Assembly (NCBI RefSeq): GCF_024124375.1
Contig: NZ_JAMXRZ010000034.1
Coordinates: forward strand, 1 to 35,443
Origin: Klenkia sp. PcliD-1-E
GTDB taxonomy: Bacteria; Actinomycetota; Actinomycetes; Mycobacteriales; Geodermatophilaceae
Length of the DNA: 35,443 nt
Reading direction: 5' to 3'
Below the pieces are notes generated by a model. It had not been told where the DNA came from. It ran no database searches and saw nothing but the letters and a program-made list of their open reading frames with translations. Position 1 is the stretch's first letter. Each line of letters opens with the position of its first letter. A program made the position numbers and the translations under genes. Below are positions 7,388 through 15,213 of this stretch, one piece after another.

Positions 7388-7415
7388 GGGCGGGCCGGAG
7401 ACCTCTGGCCCGCCC
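7388..7415 (+). promoter_or_regulatory. Stable hairpin in the GGDEF-EAL leader
   Basis: GGGCGGGCC (7388-7396) pairs perfectly with GGCCCGCCC (7407-7415) across a 10-base loop. The hairpin ends 9 bases before the GGAGG ribosome-binding site (7425-7429) of the GGDEF-EAL gene. It may slow translation or act as an attenuator. The sequence does not match the conserved core of either c-di-GMP riboswitch class. Confidence 0.45.
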
Positions 7416-7433
7416 GTCGTCCTCGGAGGTCCG

Positions 7434-10094
7434 GTGCCGATCCTCGACACCCTCCTGCACCGCCCCCGCGCCCGCCGAGGCGTGCCGTTGTGGGCCTACC
7501 TGACCGCGCTGGTCGGCGTCCCGCTGGTCGGCGTGGTCGTGCTGAGCTCCGTCATCGTCGACACCCGCCGCGCCGAGGCGCGCAGCGCCGTCCGGGCGGA
7601 GGACGCCGTCGCCGAGACCGCGCTGCTCGACGAGGCACGGCGGACGACGGAGAACGAGGCCGTGTGGGCCCTGCTGCTGTGGGCGATGGACGACCCCGCG
7701 GTGATCGAGGCCGTCGGGCTGCCCGTGGACCAGGTCAGCGCCCAGCGGCCGTTCATCGACGGGCTGCAGACCAGCTACCGCGAGGAGACCGACGCAGCGC
7801 TGACCGCGCTGGCCGCCCGCCGTCCCGAGCTGGCGGCGTCGGTCGCCGGCGAGCTCGAGGACGTGCGCCGGGTCGCCGCGGCCCGCACCACCGGGCTGCA
7901 CGGGCTGTACCTGGACTACGTCGGGCTGTCCGACGAGCTCATGGCCGCCGAGCGGCGGGCGGCCGCCGAGGCGCTGGCCGGCGGTACCCCGGCCCCGACC
8001 CGGACCGCGGTCGCCGACGCGCTGCTGGTCGCCGGCTACGCGCAGGCCGCGAGCCGCCAGCTGCCGCTCTACCTGGGGTCGATGATCGACCAGCAGGCCG
8101 GGTCGCTGATCGGCTCCCGCCTGGGGTGGGAGACCGGCTGGCTGACCTACACCGACGCCCGCGCCCAGCTCGACGGGTTGTCCGACGAGGACGTCGCCGC
8201 CCGGTGGCGGGCGTTCGCGACCACCCCGGCGGTGCAGGGCCTGGACGACGCCCTCGACCCCGCGGCCACCCCGCCCGGGTCGGTCCCGACCGTGCTGCAG
8301 GTGGTGTCGCTGGTGACGCAGCGCAGCGCCCGGGACGCCGACACCGCTGCGCTCACCGGCGCGGCCTTCGAGCGGGCCCAGGCGCTGGCCGAGCAGGACG
8401 CCCACGCCGCCACCGACCGCTCCACCACCACCCTCGTGCTGGCCGGCAGCCTGGTCGCGGTGGCCGCCCTGGGCGCGGCGCTGCTGGCGCGCACCGTCGG
8501 GCGCTCGCTGGGCCGCCTGGCCGCGCAGGCCGCCGAGGTCAGCCAGGGGTCCCTCGTCGAGGTCGGCGCCCGCGGACCCCGGGAGGTGCGCACCGTCGGT
8601 GCGGCCCTGGGCACGGCGGTGGGCAGCCTGCGGCGGATCCAGGACCAGGCGCAGGCGGTCGCCGAGGGCGACCTGACCAACGTGCTGCTGGAGGAACCCC
8701 TGCCCGGGCCGCTGGGGGCGGTGGTGCACGCCTCGGTGCGGCAGATCGTGACGTCGGTGCGGCAGCGGGAGGAGCTGCAGTCCGCGCTGGCCCACCAGGC
8801 CGCCCACGACCCGCTCACCGACCTGCCCAACCGCGCCCAGGCGCTCGCGCTGACCGCGGCCGCGCTCAACCGCGGCCGCCGGTCCGGGGAGGTGGTCGGC
8901 CTGCTGTTCGTCGACCTCGACGGCTTCAAGGCGGTCAACGACGGCCACGGCCACGCCTGCGGCGACGAGGTGCTGCGCGAGGTCGCCCGGCGGTTGCGCG
9001 GCCAGCTGCGCGGCGGGGACGTGGTGTGCCGGCTGGGCGGCGACGAGTTCGTCGTCCTGGTCGAGCCGGTGGACGCCGAGTCCGACCTGGTGGAGCTGGC
9101 CGAACGGCTGATCGCCGCGGTGTCGCGCCCCATCACCGCACAGGGCCAGCGGGTCGCCGTCGGCGCCAGCATCGGGATCGCGGTCAACCGGGACGCCGCC
9201 GTCGACGCGGACGCCCTCCTCGCCGAGGCCGACACGGCCGCCTACCGGGCCAAGGCCCACGGCCGCGGCCGCGCGGAGGTCTTCGACGACGCCCTGCGCG
9301 CCCAGCTCACGGCGCAGGCCGACCTGGAGCGCGCCATCTCCGCGGGCCTGGACGCCGGCGAGTTCGAGGTGCACTACCAGCCCGTGATGGACGTCGGCTC
9401 CGCCCGGGTCGCCGGCTACGAGGCGCTGGTCCGCTGGAACCGGCCCGGCCGCGGCCTGGTCCCGCCCGACGAGTTCATCCCGGTCGCGGAGTCCTCCCGG
9501 CTGGTCTGCGACCTGGACCGCTGGGTGCTGGGCACCGCCACCCGCCAGCTCGCGGCCTGGCGCGCGGACGCGGCCGGTGCCGCCGACGACGTGACCATGG
9601 CGGTCAACCTGTCCGGCCGGCACCTCACCGACCGGCGGGTGGTCGACGACGTCGCCGCCGCCCTCGCCGCCGCGGGGGTGCCCGCCGACCGGCTGGTCCT
9701 CGAGGTCACCGAGACGGTGCTGGTCGACGACCCGGTCGCCGCCGAGCACCTCGCGGCCCTGCGCGGGCTGGGGGTGTCGATCGCCATCGACGACTTCGGG
9801 ACCGGCTACACCTCGATCGGCCAGCTGCGCAGCCTGCCGGTGGACACCCTGAAGATCGACCGCAGCTTCGTGGCCTCCACCGAGCCCGGCCACGACCAGC
9901 TCGTGGCCCTGATGATCAAGGCGGCGCACACCTTCGGGCTCACCGTCGTCGCCGAGGGCGTCGAGGACGTGGCCCAGCTGGGCCGGCTGCAGGACGAGCG
10001 CTGCGACCACGCCCAGGGCTGGTGGTTCGGCCGGCCGTTGCCGGCCGACCGGGCCGGTGAGCTGCTGCGCGGCCGGTCAGTCGCCCAGGCGTGA
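7434..10094 (+). CDS. Membrane GGDEF-EAL c-di-GMP enzyme
   Basis: An 886-residue bifunctional cyclic di-GMP protein. Layout: transmembrane segment about residues 19-41; a helical extracytoplasmic region about 42-325 that I cannot assign firmly (it loosely recalls nitrate/nitrite-sensing helical domains); transmembrane segment about 331-353; a HAMP-like linker; GGDEF domain with intact GGDEF at 535-539 and the inhibitory I-site RGGD at 526-529 exactly five residues before it; EAL domain with EAL at 663-665, NLS, EVTET, the DDFGTGYTS motif (D786, D787), KIDRSF, and VVAEGVED. Both active sites look functional, so the protein could make and break c-di-GMP. GTG 7434 has GGAGG four bases upstream. 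Its last 18 bases overlap the convergent NDH-2-like gene. Confidence 0.92.
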   Translation: MPILDTLLHRPRARRGVPLWAYLTALVGVPLVGVVVLSSVIVDTRRAEARSAVRAEDAVAETALLDEARRTTENEAVWALLLWAMDDPAVIEAVGLPVDQVSAQRPFIDGLQTSYREETDAALTALAARRPELAASVAGELEDVRRVAAARTTGLHGLYLDYVGLSDELMAAERRAAAEALAGGTPAPTRTAVADALLVAGYAQAASRQLPLYLGSMIDQQAGSLIGSRLGWETGWLTYTDARAQLDGLSDEDVAARWRAFATTPAVQGLDDALDPAATPPGSVPTVLQVVSLVTQRSARDADTAALTGAAFERAQALAEQDAHAATDRSTTTLVLAGSLVAVAALGAALLARTVGRSLGRLAAQAAEVSQGSLVEVGARGPREVRTVGAALGTAVGSLRRIQDQAQAVAEGDLTNVLLEEPLPGPLGAVVHASVRQIVTSVRQREELQSALAHQAAHDPLTDLPNRAQALALTAAALNRGRRSGEVVGLLFVDLDGFKAVNDGHGHACGDEVLREVARRLRGQLRGGDVVCRLGGDEFVVLVEPVDAESDLVELAERLIAAVSRPITAQGQRVAVGASIGIAVNRDAAVDADALLAEADTAAYRAKAHGRGRAEVFDDALRAQLTAQADLERAISAGLDAGEFEVHYQPVMDVGSARVAGYEALVRWNRPGRGLVPPDEFIPVAESSRLVCDLDRWVLGTATRQLAAWRADAAGAADDVTMAVNLSGRHLTDRRVVDDVAAALAAAGVPADRLVLEVTETVLVDDPVAAEHLAALRGLGVSIAIDDFGTGYTSIGQLRSLPVDTLKIDRSFVASTEPGHDQLVALMIKAAHTFGLTVVAEGVEDVAQLGRLQDERCDHAQGWWFGRPLPADRAGELLRGRSVAQA

Positions 10095-11414
10095 CTGCTG
10101 CGCGGTGCTGACCAGCGCCTGGTCGGACCGGATGCGGGTGACCTCCACCGACTGGGCGGGCAGCAGCGCGGCCAGCAGCCAGTCGGTGCCCACCCGCACG
10201 CGGTTGGCCATCGAGGGCAGCGCGTAGAGGTGGTAGCCGCGGGCCACCAGCTTGGCCAGCGGGCCGTGCAGCTTGATGCCCAGCGGCTTGGCGATGGCGT
10301 CGGAGCCACCCAGGTCGGCGACCAGGCCGAGGTCGTGGTGCCGGTAGGGCTTCGGGGTGCCGTGGCCGAGGCTGGCGGCGACGTTGCGGCCCAGCGCGGC
10401 GCCCTGCCGCTGCGCGTGCTGCGCGGTCGGCGGGGTGAGCGGGGTGCCCTCCTGGGTCAGGTCGGGGACGGCGGCGGCGTCACCGCCGGCGAACACGCCC
10501 GCCGTGCCGGGCACGGTGAGGTCGGGACGGACCACCAGCCGGCCCTTCTGCAACGGCAGGCCGAGGGTCTGCACCAGCGGGCTGGCCGCGACCCCGGCGC
10601 CCCAGACCAGCGTGCGGCTGGGGATCGTCGAGCCGTCGGTCAGCTCGGTCTCGCCGTCCCGGGCCTCCTTCACCGTCACGCCGAGCCGGACGTCGATGCC
10701 GCGCCGCTTCAGTGCCCCCAGCGCCTTCTCCCCCAGCTCGGGGCCGAGCTCGGGCAGCACGGACTCGGCGAGGTCGACGAGCACCCACGAGATGTCGGAG
10801 GGCTGCACGCGCGACCACCGGCTGGCGATGGTCGAGAGCCAGTACTGCAGCTGGGCGACGATCTCGGTGCCGGTGTACCCGGCCCCGACCGCGACGACGG
10901 TGAGCCGCTGCCGGCGCTCGGCGTCGTGCTCGGGCCCGGCCGGAAGGGCGTCGGCACGGTCGAGCTGGCGCAGCAGGTGGTCGCGCAGGAACTGGGCCTC
11001 GACCAGGGTCTTCACGCCGTGGGCGCGCTCGGCCACGCCCGGGATGTCGAACTGGCGGGTGATCGACCCCGGCACGAGGACCAGCCGGTCGTAGGAGAGG
11101 GTGAGGACGTCCTCGGTGGCCCCGCCGTCGTCCGTCGTCCGCACCGTCACCGTCTGCGCCTCGTGGTCGACGTCGGTGGCGCTGCCGAGCACCACCCGGG
11201 TGCGGCGCAGCTGCTGGCGCAGGCTGATCGCGATGTGCCGCGGCTCGACGACCCCGGCGCTGACGTCGGGCAGCAGCGGGCTGTAGAGCAGGTAGTCGCT
11301 GGGGTTGACCAGGACCAGCTCGGCGGCGTCGGCCGGCAGGGTCCGCTCCAGGGTGCGCAGGGCGTGGAACCCGGCGAACCCGCCTCCGACGACGACGATC
11401 CGTGGGCGGTCCAT
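10077..11414 (-). CDS. NAD(P)/FAD-dependent oxidoreductase, NDH-2-like
   Basis: A 445-residue two-dinucleotide-binding-domain flavoprotein of the NDH-2 family: FAD motif RIVVVGGGFAGFHALRTLER at the N-terminus, YLLYSPLLPDVSAGVVEPRHI, second nucleotide motif VVAVGAGYTGTEIVA, WGAGVAASPLV and VFAGGDAAAVPD. The C-terminal region (KLHGPLAKLVARGYHLYALPSMANRVRVGTDWLLAALLP) corresponds to the membrane-contact helix of NDH-2 enzymes. It is clearly diverged from the Ndh at 871-2295. ATG 11414 is supported by GGAGGAG on the minus strand. It may act on quinones or another acceptor. It is divergent from the YihY gene, and its 3' end overlaps the GGDEF-EAL gene by 18 bases. Confidence 0.88.
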   Translation of the reverse strand: MDRPRIVVVGGGFAGFHALRTLERTLPADAAELVLVNPSDYLLYSPLLPDVSAGVVEPRHIAISLRQQLRRTRVVLGSATDVDHEAQTVTVRTTDDGGATEDVLTLSYDRLVLVPGSITRQFDIPGVAERAHGVKTLVEAQFLRDHLLRQLDRADALPAGPEHDAERRQRLTVVAVGAGYTGTEIVAQLQYWLSTIASRWSRVQPSDISWVLVDLAESVLPELGPELGEKALGALKRRGIDVRLGVTVKEARDGETELTDGSTIPSRTLVWGAGVAASPLVQTLGLPLQKGRLVVRPDLTVPGTAGVFAGGDAAAVPDLTQEGTPLTPPTAQHAQRQGAALGRNVAASLGHGTPKPYRHHDLGLVADLGGSDAIAKPLGIKLHGPLAKLVARGYHLYALPSMANRVRVGTDWLLAALLPAQSVEVTRIRSDQALVSTAQQSRLGD

Positions 11415-11530
11415 GCGGCTCTCCTCCGTGGTGCGACGACGTCCGGCCCCGGGTCTGCCCACCTCCCGCGCCCGGCAACCCGTCGGCTGGGCCACACCCG
11501 CCAGGTCGCGGGAGTGTGACGATCCGGGCG

Positions 11531-11542
11531 CCGACGCGTCGG
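11531..11542. promoter_or_regulatory. 12-bp perfect palindrome in a divergent promoter region
   Basis: CCGACGCGTCGG lies in the 186 bases between the divergently transcribed NDH-2-like gene (start 11414) and the YihY gene (start 11601). Its position suits an operator. The MluI-like GC-rich core could also arise by chance in this base composition. Confidence 0.3.
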
Positions 11543-11600
11543 ACCCCGGACCAGGGGGCAGCCAGCACCGGATGCGACGACAGCAGGACGGACCCGGATC

Positions 11601-12494
11601 GTGATCCCGCACGACGACGGCGCGGCGGACCAGGCCCGCACCGACCCCTTCCACCGCCGGCTGCACGGGGCGCAGCGGCGGTGGCACGCGGTGGTCGACC
11701 GGCTGCCCGGGCCGGTGGTGACCTTCGGCCGCTGGCTGGGCAGCCCGGAGTTCTCGACCGTGAGCGCCGCGCTGGCCTTCTACGCGCTGGTCTCGCTGCC
11801 GCCGATGGTGCTCATCGCCTTCTGGGTCGCGGGGCTCGTCGTGGACGACGCGACGCTGCAGGGCCTGGGCAACCAGGTCTCCGGCCGCACCCCCGACCAG
11901 CTGCCGATCGGTGACGTGCTGCGGGGGTTGATCGACGTGGCGTCCCGGATCGGGCCGGTGGCGGTGCTGTCGGCCGTGTGGCCGGCCACCGCCTACGGCG
12001 CAGCGCTGGCCCGGGCGTTCACCGAGGTGACCCCGCAGACCAACGAGAAGATCCGGGGCCTGCGGGGCAGGCTGCTGGCCCTGGCCGTCATCGCCGTGCT
12101 GCCGGTGGCGGTGTTCTCCGGCCTCGCCGCGCTGTTCGTCGTCCCCCGGCTGCTCGGTTCGGGCTGGCAGCTGACCGCCCTGCTCGGGCTGGGTGTGCTC
12201 GTCCTGCTGGTCGGGGTCATCAGCCTCGTCTACTGGCTGTTCCAGGTGCGCGACACCCGGTGGGACGACGTCGTCCTGGGTGCGCTGCTCGCGGCCGGGC
12301 TGGTGGGCCTGAGCACGGCCGTCTACCTGGGCTACCTCACCTGGTTCGCCGACTTCACCGAGCGGTACGGCGCCAGTTCACTGGCCACCCTGGTGCTGCT
12401 GGGCTTCTGGCTGCTCATCGGCAACGCCGTGCTGCTGGTCGGGTACCGGTTCATGATCCGCCGCGCCCTGCGCCGCGCCGACGAGGACGCATGA
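11601..12494 (+). CDS. YihY/BrkB family inner-membrane protein
   Basis: A 297-residue polytopic membrane protein of the YihY/virulence factor BrkB family. Family signs are SPEFSTVSAALAFYALVSLPPMVLIAFWVAG for the first membrane segment, then about five more segments (AVLSAVWPATAYGAALARAF, LLALAVIAVLPVAVFSGLAALFVV, LTALLGLGVLVLLVGVISLVYWLF, VVLGALLAAGLVGLSTAVYLGYL, SLATLVLLGFWLLIGNAVLLVGYRF). The family's function is unsettled despite the old RNase BN label. GTG 11601 lies in the palindrome GGATCGTGATCC and has only weak ribosome-binding sequence upstream. Its stop is 4 bases from the convergent aldo/keto reductase stop. Confidence 0.9.
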   Translation: MIPHDDGAADQARTDPFHRRLHGAQRRWHAVVDRLPGPVVTFGRWLGSPEFSTVSAALAFYALVSLPPMVLIAFWVAGLVVDDATLQGLGNQVSGRTPDQLPIGDVLRGLIDVASRIGPVAVLSAVWPATAYGAALARAFTEVTPQTNEKIRGLRGRLLALAVIAVLPVAVFSGLAALFVVPRLLGSGWQLTALLGLGVLVLLVGVISLVYWLFQVRDTRWDDVVLGALLAAGLVGLSTAVYLGYLTWFADFTERYGASSLATLVLLGFWLLIGNAVLLVGYRFMIRRALRRADEDA

Positions 12495-12498
12495 CCGC

Positions 12499-13536
12499 TC
12501 ACCCCGCCGCGGTGCGGGGTGCCGCCCACAGGTCGATGCCGGAGTCGACGGCGTGCTGGTCGATGGCGACCAGCTCGTCGTCGGTGAAGGCCAGGTTCTG
12601 CAGGGCGCCGACGTTGTCGTCCAGCTGGCGCACGCTGCTGGCACCCACCAGCACGGAGGTGACGCGCTCGTCGCGCAGGGCCCAGGCCAGCGCCATCTGG
12701 GCCAGGGTCTGCCCGCGGCCCTCGGCGATCGCGTCCAGCGCGCGGACGTGGTCCAGCGCCTCCTCGGTGAGCAGGTCCGGGGACAGCGACTTGTCCTGGC
12801 TGGCGCGGGAGCCCTCCGGGATGCCGTGGAGGTACTTCGAGGTCAGCATGCCCTGGGCGAGCGGGGAGAACGCGATGCAGCCGGCGCCGACCTCGGCGAG
12901 GACGTCGAGCAGTCCCTCGGTCTCGATCCAGCGGTTGAGCATGGAGTAGCTGGGCTGGTGGATGAACAGCGGCGTGCCGAGGTCGGCCAGGATCGCCGCT
13001 GCCCGGCGGGTGTCCTCGGGACCGTAGGAGGAGATGCCGGCGTAGAGCGCCCTCCCGCTGGTGACGGCGGTGTGCAGCGCACCCATCGTCTCCTCCAGCG
13101 GCGTGGTCGGGTCGGGACGGTGGCTGTAGAAGACGTCCACGTAGTCCAGGCCCATCCGCTGCAGCGACTGGTCGAGCGAGGCCAGCACGTACTTGCGCCC
13201 GCCGCCGCCCTGGCCGTACGGGCCGGGCCACATGTCGTAACCGGCCTTGCTGCTGATGACCAGCTCGTCGCGGTGGGGGCGGAAGTCGTCGCGCAGGTGC
13301 CGGCCGAAGTTGGTCTCCGCCGACCCGTAGGGCGGGCCGTAGTTGTTGGCCAGGTCGATGTGCGTGATGCCCAGGTCGAAGGCCCGGCGCAGCACGTCGC
13401 GCTGCCGGTCGAAGGGGACGTCGTCGCCGAAGTTGTGCCACAGCCCGAGGCTGATCGCGGGCAGGTCGGTGCCGCTGCGCCCGGTGCGGCGGTAGGTCAT
13501 GTCGTCGTAGCGGTTCGGGTCCGCCTGGTAGGCCAT
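12499..13536 (-). CDS. Aldo/keto reductase, YghZ / L-glyceraldehyde-3-phosphate reductase type
   Basis: A 345-residue (alpha/beta)8 NADPH-dependent reductase. The N-terminus (NRYDDMTYRRTGRSGTDLPAISLGLWHNFGDD) and NNYGPPYGSAETNFGRHLRDDF are characteristic of the YghZ/GpR branch, which reduces L-glyceraldehyde 3-phosphate and methylglyoxal. The catalytic tetrad is complete: D61, Y66, K97 (SSKAGYDMWPGPYG) and H139 (YSHRPDP). The NADP-binding end is SVLVGASSVRQLDDNV. ATG 13536 precedes MAYQADPNRY; an internal ATG at residue 13 would cut family-conserved residues. Its likely role is detoxifying reactive aldehydes in the cytoplasm. The small cysteine protein gene lies 51 bases upstream on the same strand. 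Confidence 0.92.
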   Translation of the reverse strand: MAYQADPNRYDDMTYRRTGRSGTDLPAISLGLWHNFGDDVPFDRQRDVLRRAFDLGITHIDLANNYGPPYGSAETNFGRHLRDDFRPHRDELVISSKAGYDMWPGPYGQGGGGRKYVLASLDQSLQRMGLDYVDVFYSHRPDPTTPLEETMGALHTAVTSGRALYAGISSYGPEDTRRAAAILADLGTPLFIHQPSYSMLNRWIETEGLLDVLAEVGAGCIAFSPLAQGMLTSKYLHGIPEGSRASQDKSLSPDLLTEEALDHVRALDAIAEGRGQTLAQMALAWALRDERVTSVLVGASSVRQLDDNVGALQNLAFTDDELVAIDQHAVDSGIDLWAAPRTAAG

Positions 13537-13587
13537 GCCGCTGATCCTGCCCGGCCCCGGGTCAGCCGGCGCCGGCGAGGTGGGAGG

Positions 13588-13785
13588 TCAGCCGCCGCAG
13601 GCGGGGCAGGCGTCGTCGGCGCCGCCGTCCCAGGCCGCGCTCCCGACCCGGACGACGGCGCCGCAGACCGCCAGCTCCGGGGCGCCGTCGAGCTCCTCGG
13701 CGGGCCGGTGGGTCTCCACGGCGTGCTGGGTGCTGCCGGTGGCCCGGCAGGTGCCGGCGAGGTGCGTGCTGGTCGCGCTGGTCAT
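13588..13785 (-). CDS. Small cysteine-containing protein (65 aa)
   Basis: A 65-residue protein starting at ATG 13785, chosen because the upstream part of the frame runs through the hairpin at 13869-13926. Four Cys (13, 41, 60, 63), with a terminal ACPACGG, suggest a small zinc-ribbon-like or metal-binding fold. Actinobacteria have many similar short proteins with a C...G and terminal CPxC pattern, but I do not recognise a named family. It lies on the same strand as, and just upstream of, the aldo/keto reductase gene. Confidence 0.55.
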   Translation of the reverse strand: MTSATSTHLAGTCRATGSTQHAVETHRPAEELDGAPELAVCGAVVRVGSAAWDGGADDACPACGG

Positions 13786-13868
13786 GCCCCGACCCTGCCC
13801 CAGGACGGCGTCCCCCGCCCGTCGTCGACGTCCCCCTGACGCCCAGCCGATCCTGCGCCTCTCGGTCG

Positions 13869-13926
13869 CGAGTGTGCAGTTCGCGGGGTCGATCCGGCCG
13901 CGAGCACCCCGACAACTGCACACTCG
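13869..13926. repeat. Long interrupted palindrome (13-bp perfect arms)
   Basis: CGAGTGTGCAGTT (13869-13881) is the exact reverse complement of 13914-13926. As at 127-194, a 2x2 mismatch follows, then a perfect inner stem (13884-13889 with 13906-13911) and a 16-base loop. It lies 46 bases beyond the MFS stop on the minus strand, so it could end that transcript. The shared design with the first palindrome suggests a dispersed intergenic element. Confidence 0.75.
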
Positions 13927-13971
13927 ACGCGGCCCAGGTGCCACGGGCACGCATCCCGGGGCCTGGAGGCT

Positions 13972-15183
13972 TCAGGACGGGACGTCGGTCGCCACCCGGG
14001 CCGGGACCAGCTCGCGCGCGGTCGCCAGGCCCGCGACCGCGAGGACGGCAGCCGCGCCCCAGAAGACCGCGGCGAGGCCTGCCCCGGCGGCCACCACCCC
14101 GCCCAGTGCCGCGCCGACGGGTGCGATTCCCCAGGTGGCGAACCGGTAGGCGCTGCTCACCCGGCCCTGCAGCTCGTCCGGGACGACGGACTGCCGGTAG
14201 CTGACCGACACCACGTTGAACGCGAACGCGGCCAGCCCCACCACGCCCAGCAGGGCGCCGGCCACCACCGCGCTGCGGGTCAGCGCGAGGCCGACCTCGG
14301 CCAGCACGGTCAGCACGACGGTGACCACGACGAGCGGTCCGGTCCCCCACCAGCGCTCCAGCCGGGGCGCGACCGCCGCGCCGAGCACCCCGCCGACGGC
14401 GAGCCCGGTGAGCAGCAACCCGTAGGCCGACGGCGCCACCTGCAGCCGCTCCAGCGCGTAGAGCACGAGGACACCGATGACCGCCGTCTCGGTCAGGTTC
14501 CACACGGTCAGCAGCACCACCAGTGCCCGCAGCCGCCGGTGCCGCCACAGCCACCGGACGCCGTCGCCGATCTCGCGGGTGAGCCCGGTCCCGCTGCGCG
14601 CCGCGGCGCGGAACCGGGTCCGTATCGCGAACACCAGCGCGGCCGAGCCCACGAAGGACGCTGCGTCCACCGCGAACGGGACGGCGGGCTGCGCCACGAA
14701 CAGCCAGCTGCCCAGCGGCGGCCCGACGAGCAGCCCCGCCACGACCGTGCCGGTGTACAGGCGGCTGTTGGCGGTGGACAGCTGGTCCCGGCCGACCAGC
14801 GAGGGCAGCGCGGCCTGGTTCGCGCTGTCGAACAGCGTGCTGATCGACGCCGCCGCGAACGCCGCGGCGCACAGCAACCACAGCGACGCCGCCCCGGCCA
14901 GCACGCCCACGGCCAGACCGGCGAACACCGCGGCGCTGGCCAGGTCGCACAGCCACATCGTGCGGCGGCGGTCCCAGCGGTCGGCCAGGGCGCCGGTGTG
15001 CAGGGCGAGCAGCAGCCAGGGCAGCCCGGCGAAGACGCTGACCAACGCGACCTGCCGCGGGTCGCGGGTGAGCGAGGCAGCCAGCAGGGGAAGACCGGCA
15101 CTGGCCACGCCGCCGCCCAACCGGGACACCACGGCGGCCGACCACAGCCGCCAGAAGTCGGCGCCGAGCCGGTGGTCGGTCAT
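13972..15183 (-). CDS. MFS transporter (EntS/MFS_3-like exporter)
   Basis: A 403-residue major facilitator with about 12 membrane segments. The loop 2-3 signature is GALADRWDRRRTMW, and LFDSANQAALPSLVGRDQLSTANS is typical of the EntS/Tap-like drug and siderophore exporter group. A long basic central loop (RTRFRAAARSGTGLTREIGDGVRWLWRHRRLR) separates the halves. ATG 15183 has a GGAGG-type site on the minus strand at 15193-15197. It follows the PucR gene by 30 bases on the same strand, so it may be co-transcribed with, or controlled by, that regulator. The substrate is unknown. Confidence 0.9.
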   Translation of the reverse strand: MTDHRLGADFWRLWSAAVVSRLGGGVASAGLPLLAASLTRDPRQVALVSVFAGLPWLLLALHTGALADRWDRRRTMWLCDLASAAVFAGLAVGVLAGAASLWLLCAAAFAAASISTLFDSANQAALPSLVGRDQLSTANSRLYTGTVVAGLLVGPPLGSWLFVAQPAVPFAVDAASFVGSAALVFAIRTRFRAAARSGTGLTREIGDGVRWLWRHRRLRALVVLLTVWNLTETAVIGVLVLYALERLQVAPSAYGLLLTGLAVGGVLGAAVAPRLERWWGTGPLVVVTVVLTVLAEVGLALTRSAVVAGALLGVVGLAAFAFNVVSVSYRQSVVPDELQGRVSSAYRFATWGIAPVGAALGGVVAAGAGLAAVFWGAAAVLAVAGLATARELVPARVATDVPS

Positions 15184-15213
15184 GGGCCCCCTCCGGAGGT
15201 GGACCTAGCGGGG

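Noticed and set aside
7388-7415. c-di-GMP riboswitch before the GGDEF-EAL gene
   Set aside because: Only a simple GC hairpin is present. The conserved GNRA tetraloop-receptor and A-rich core of known c-di-GMP riboswitches are missing.
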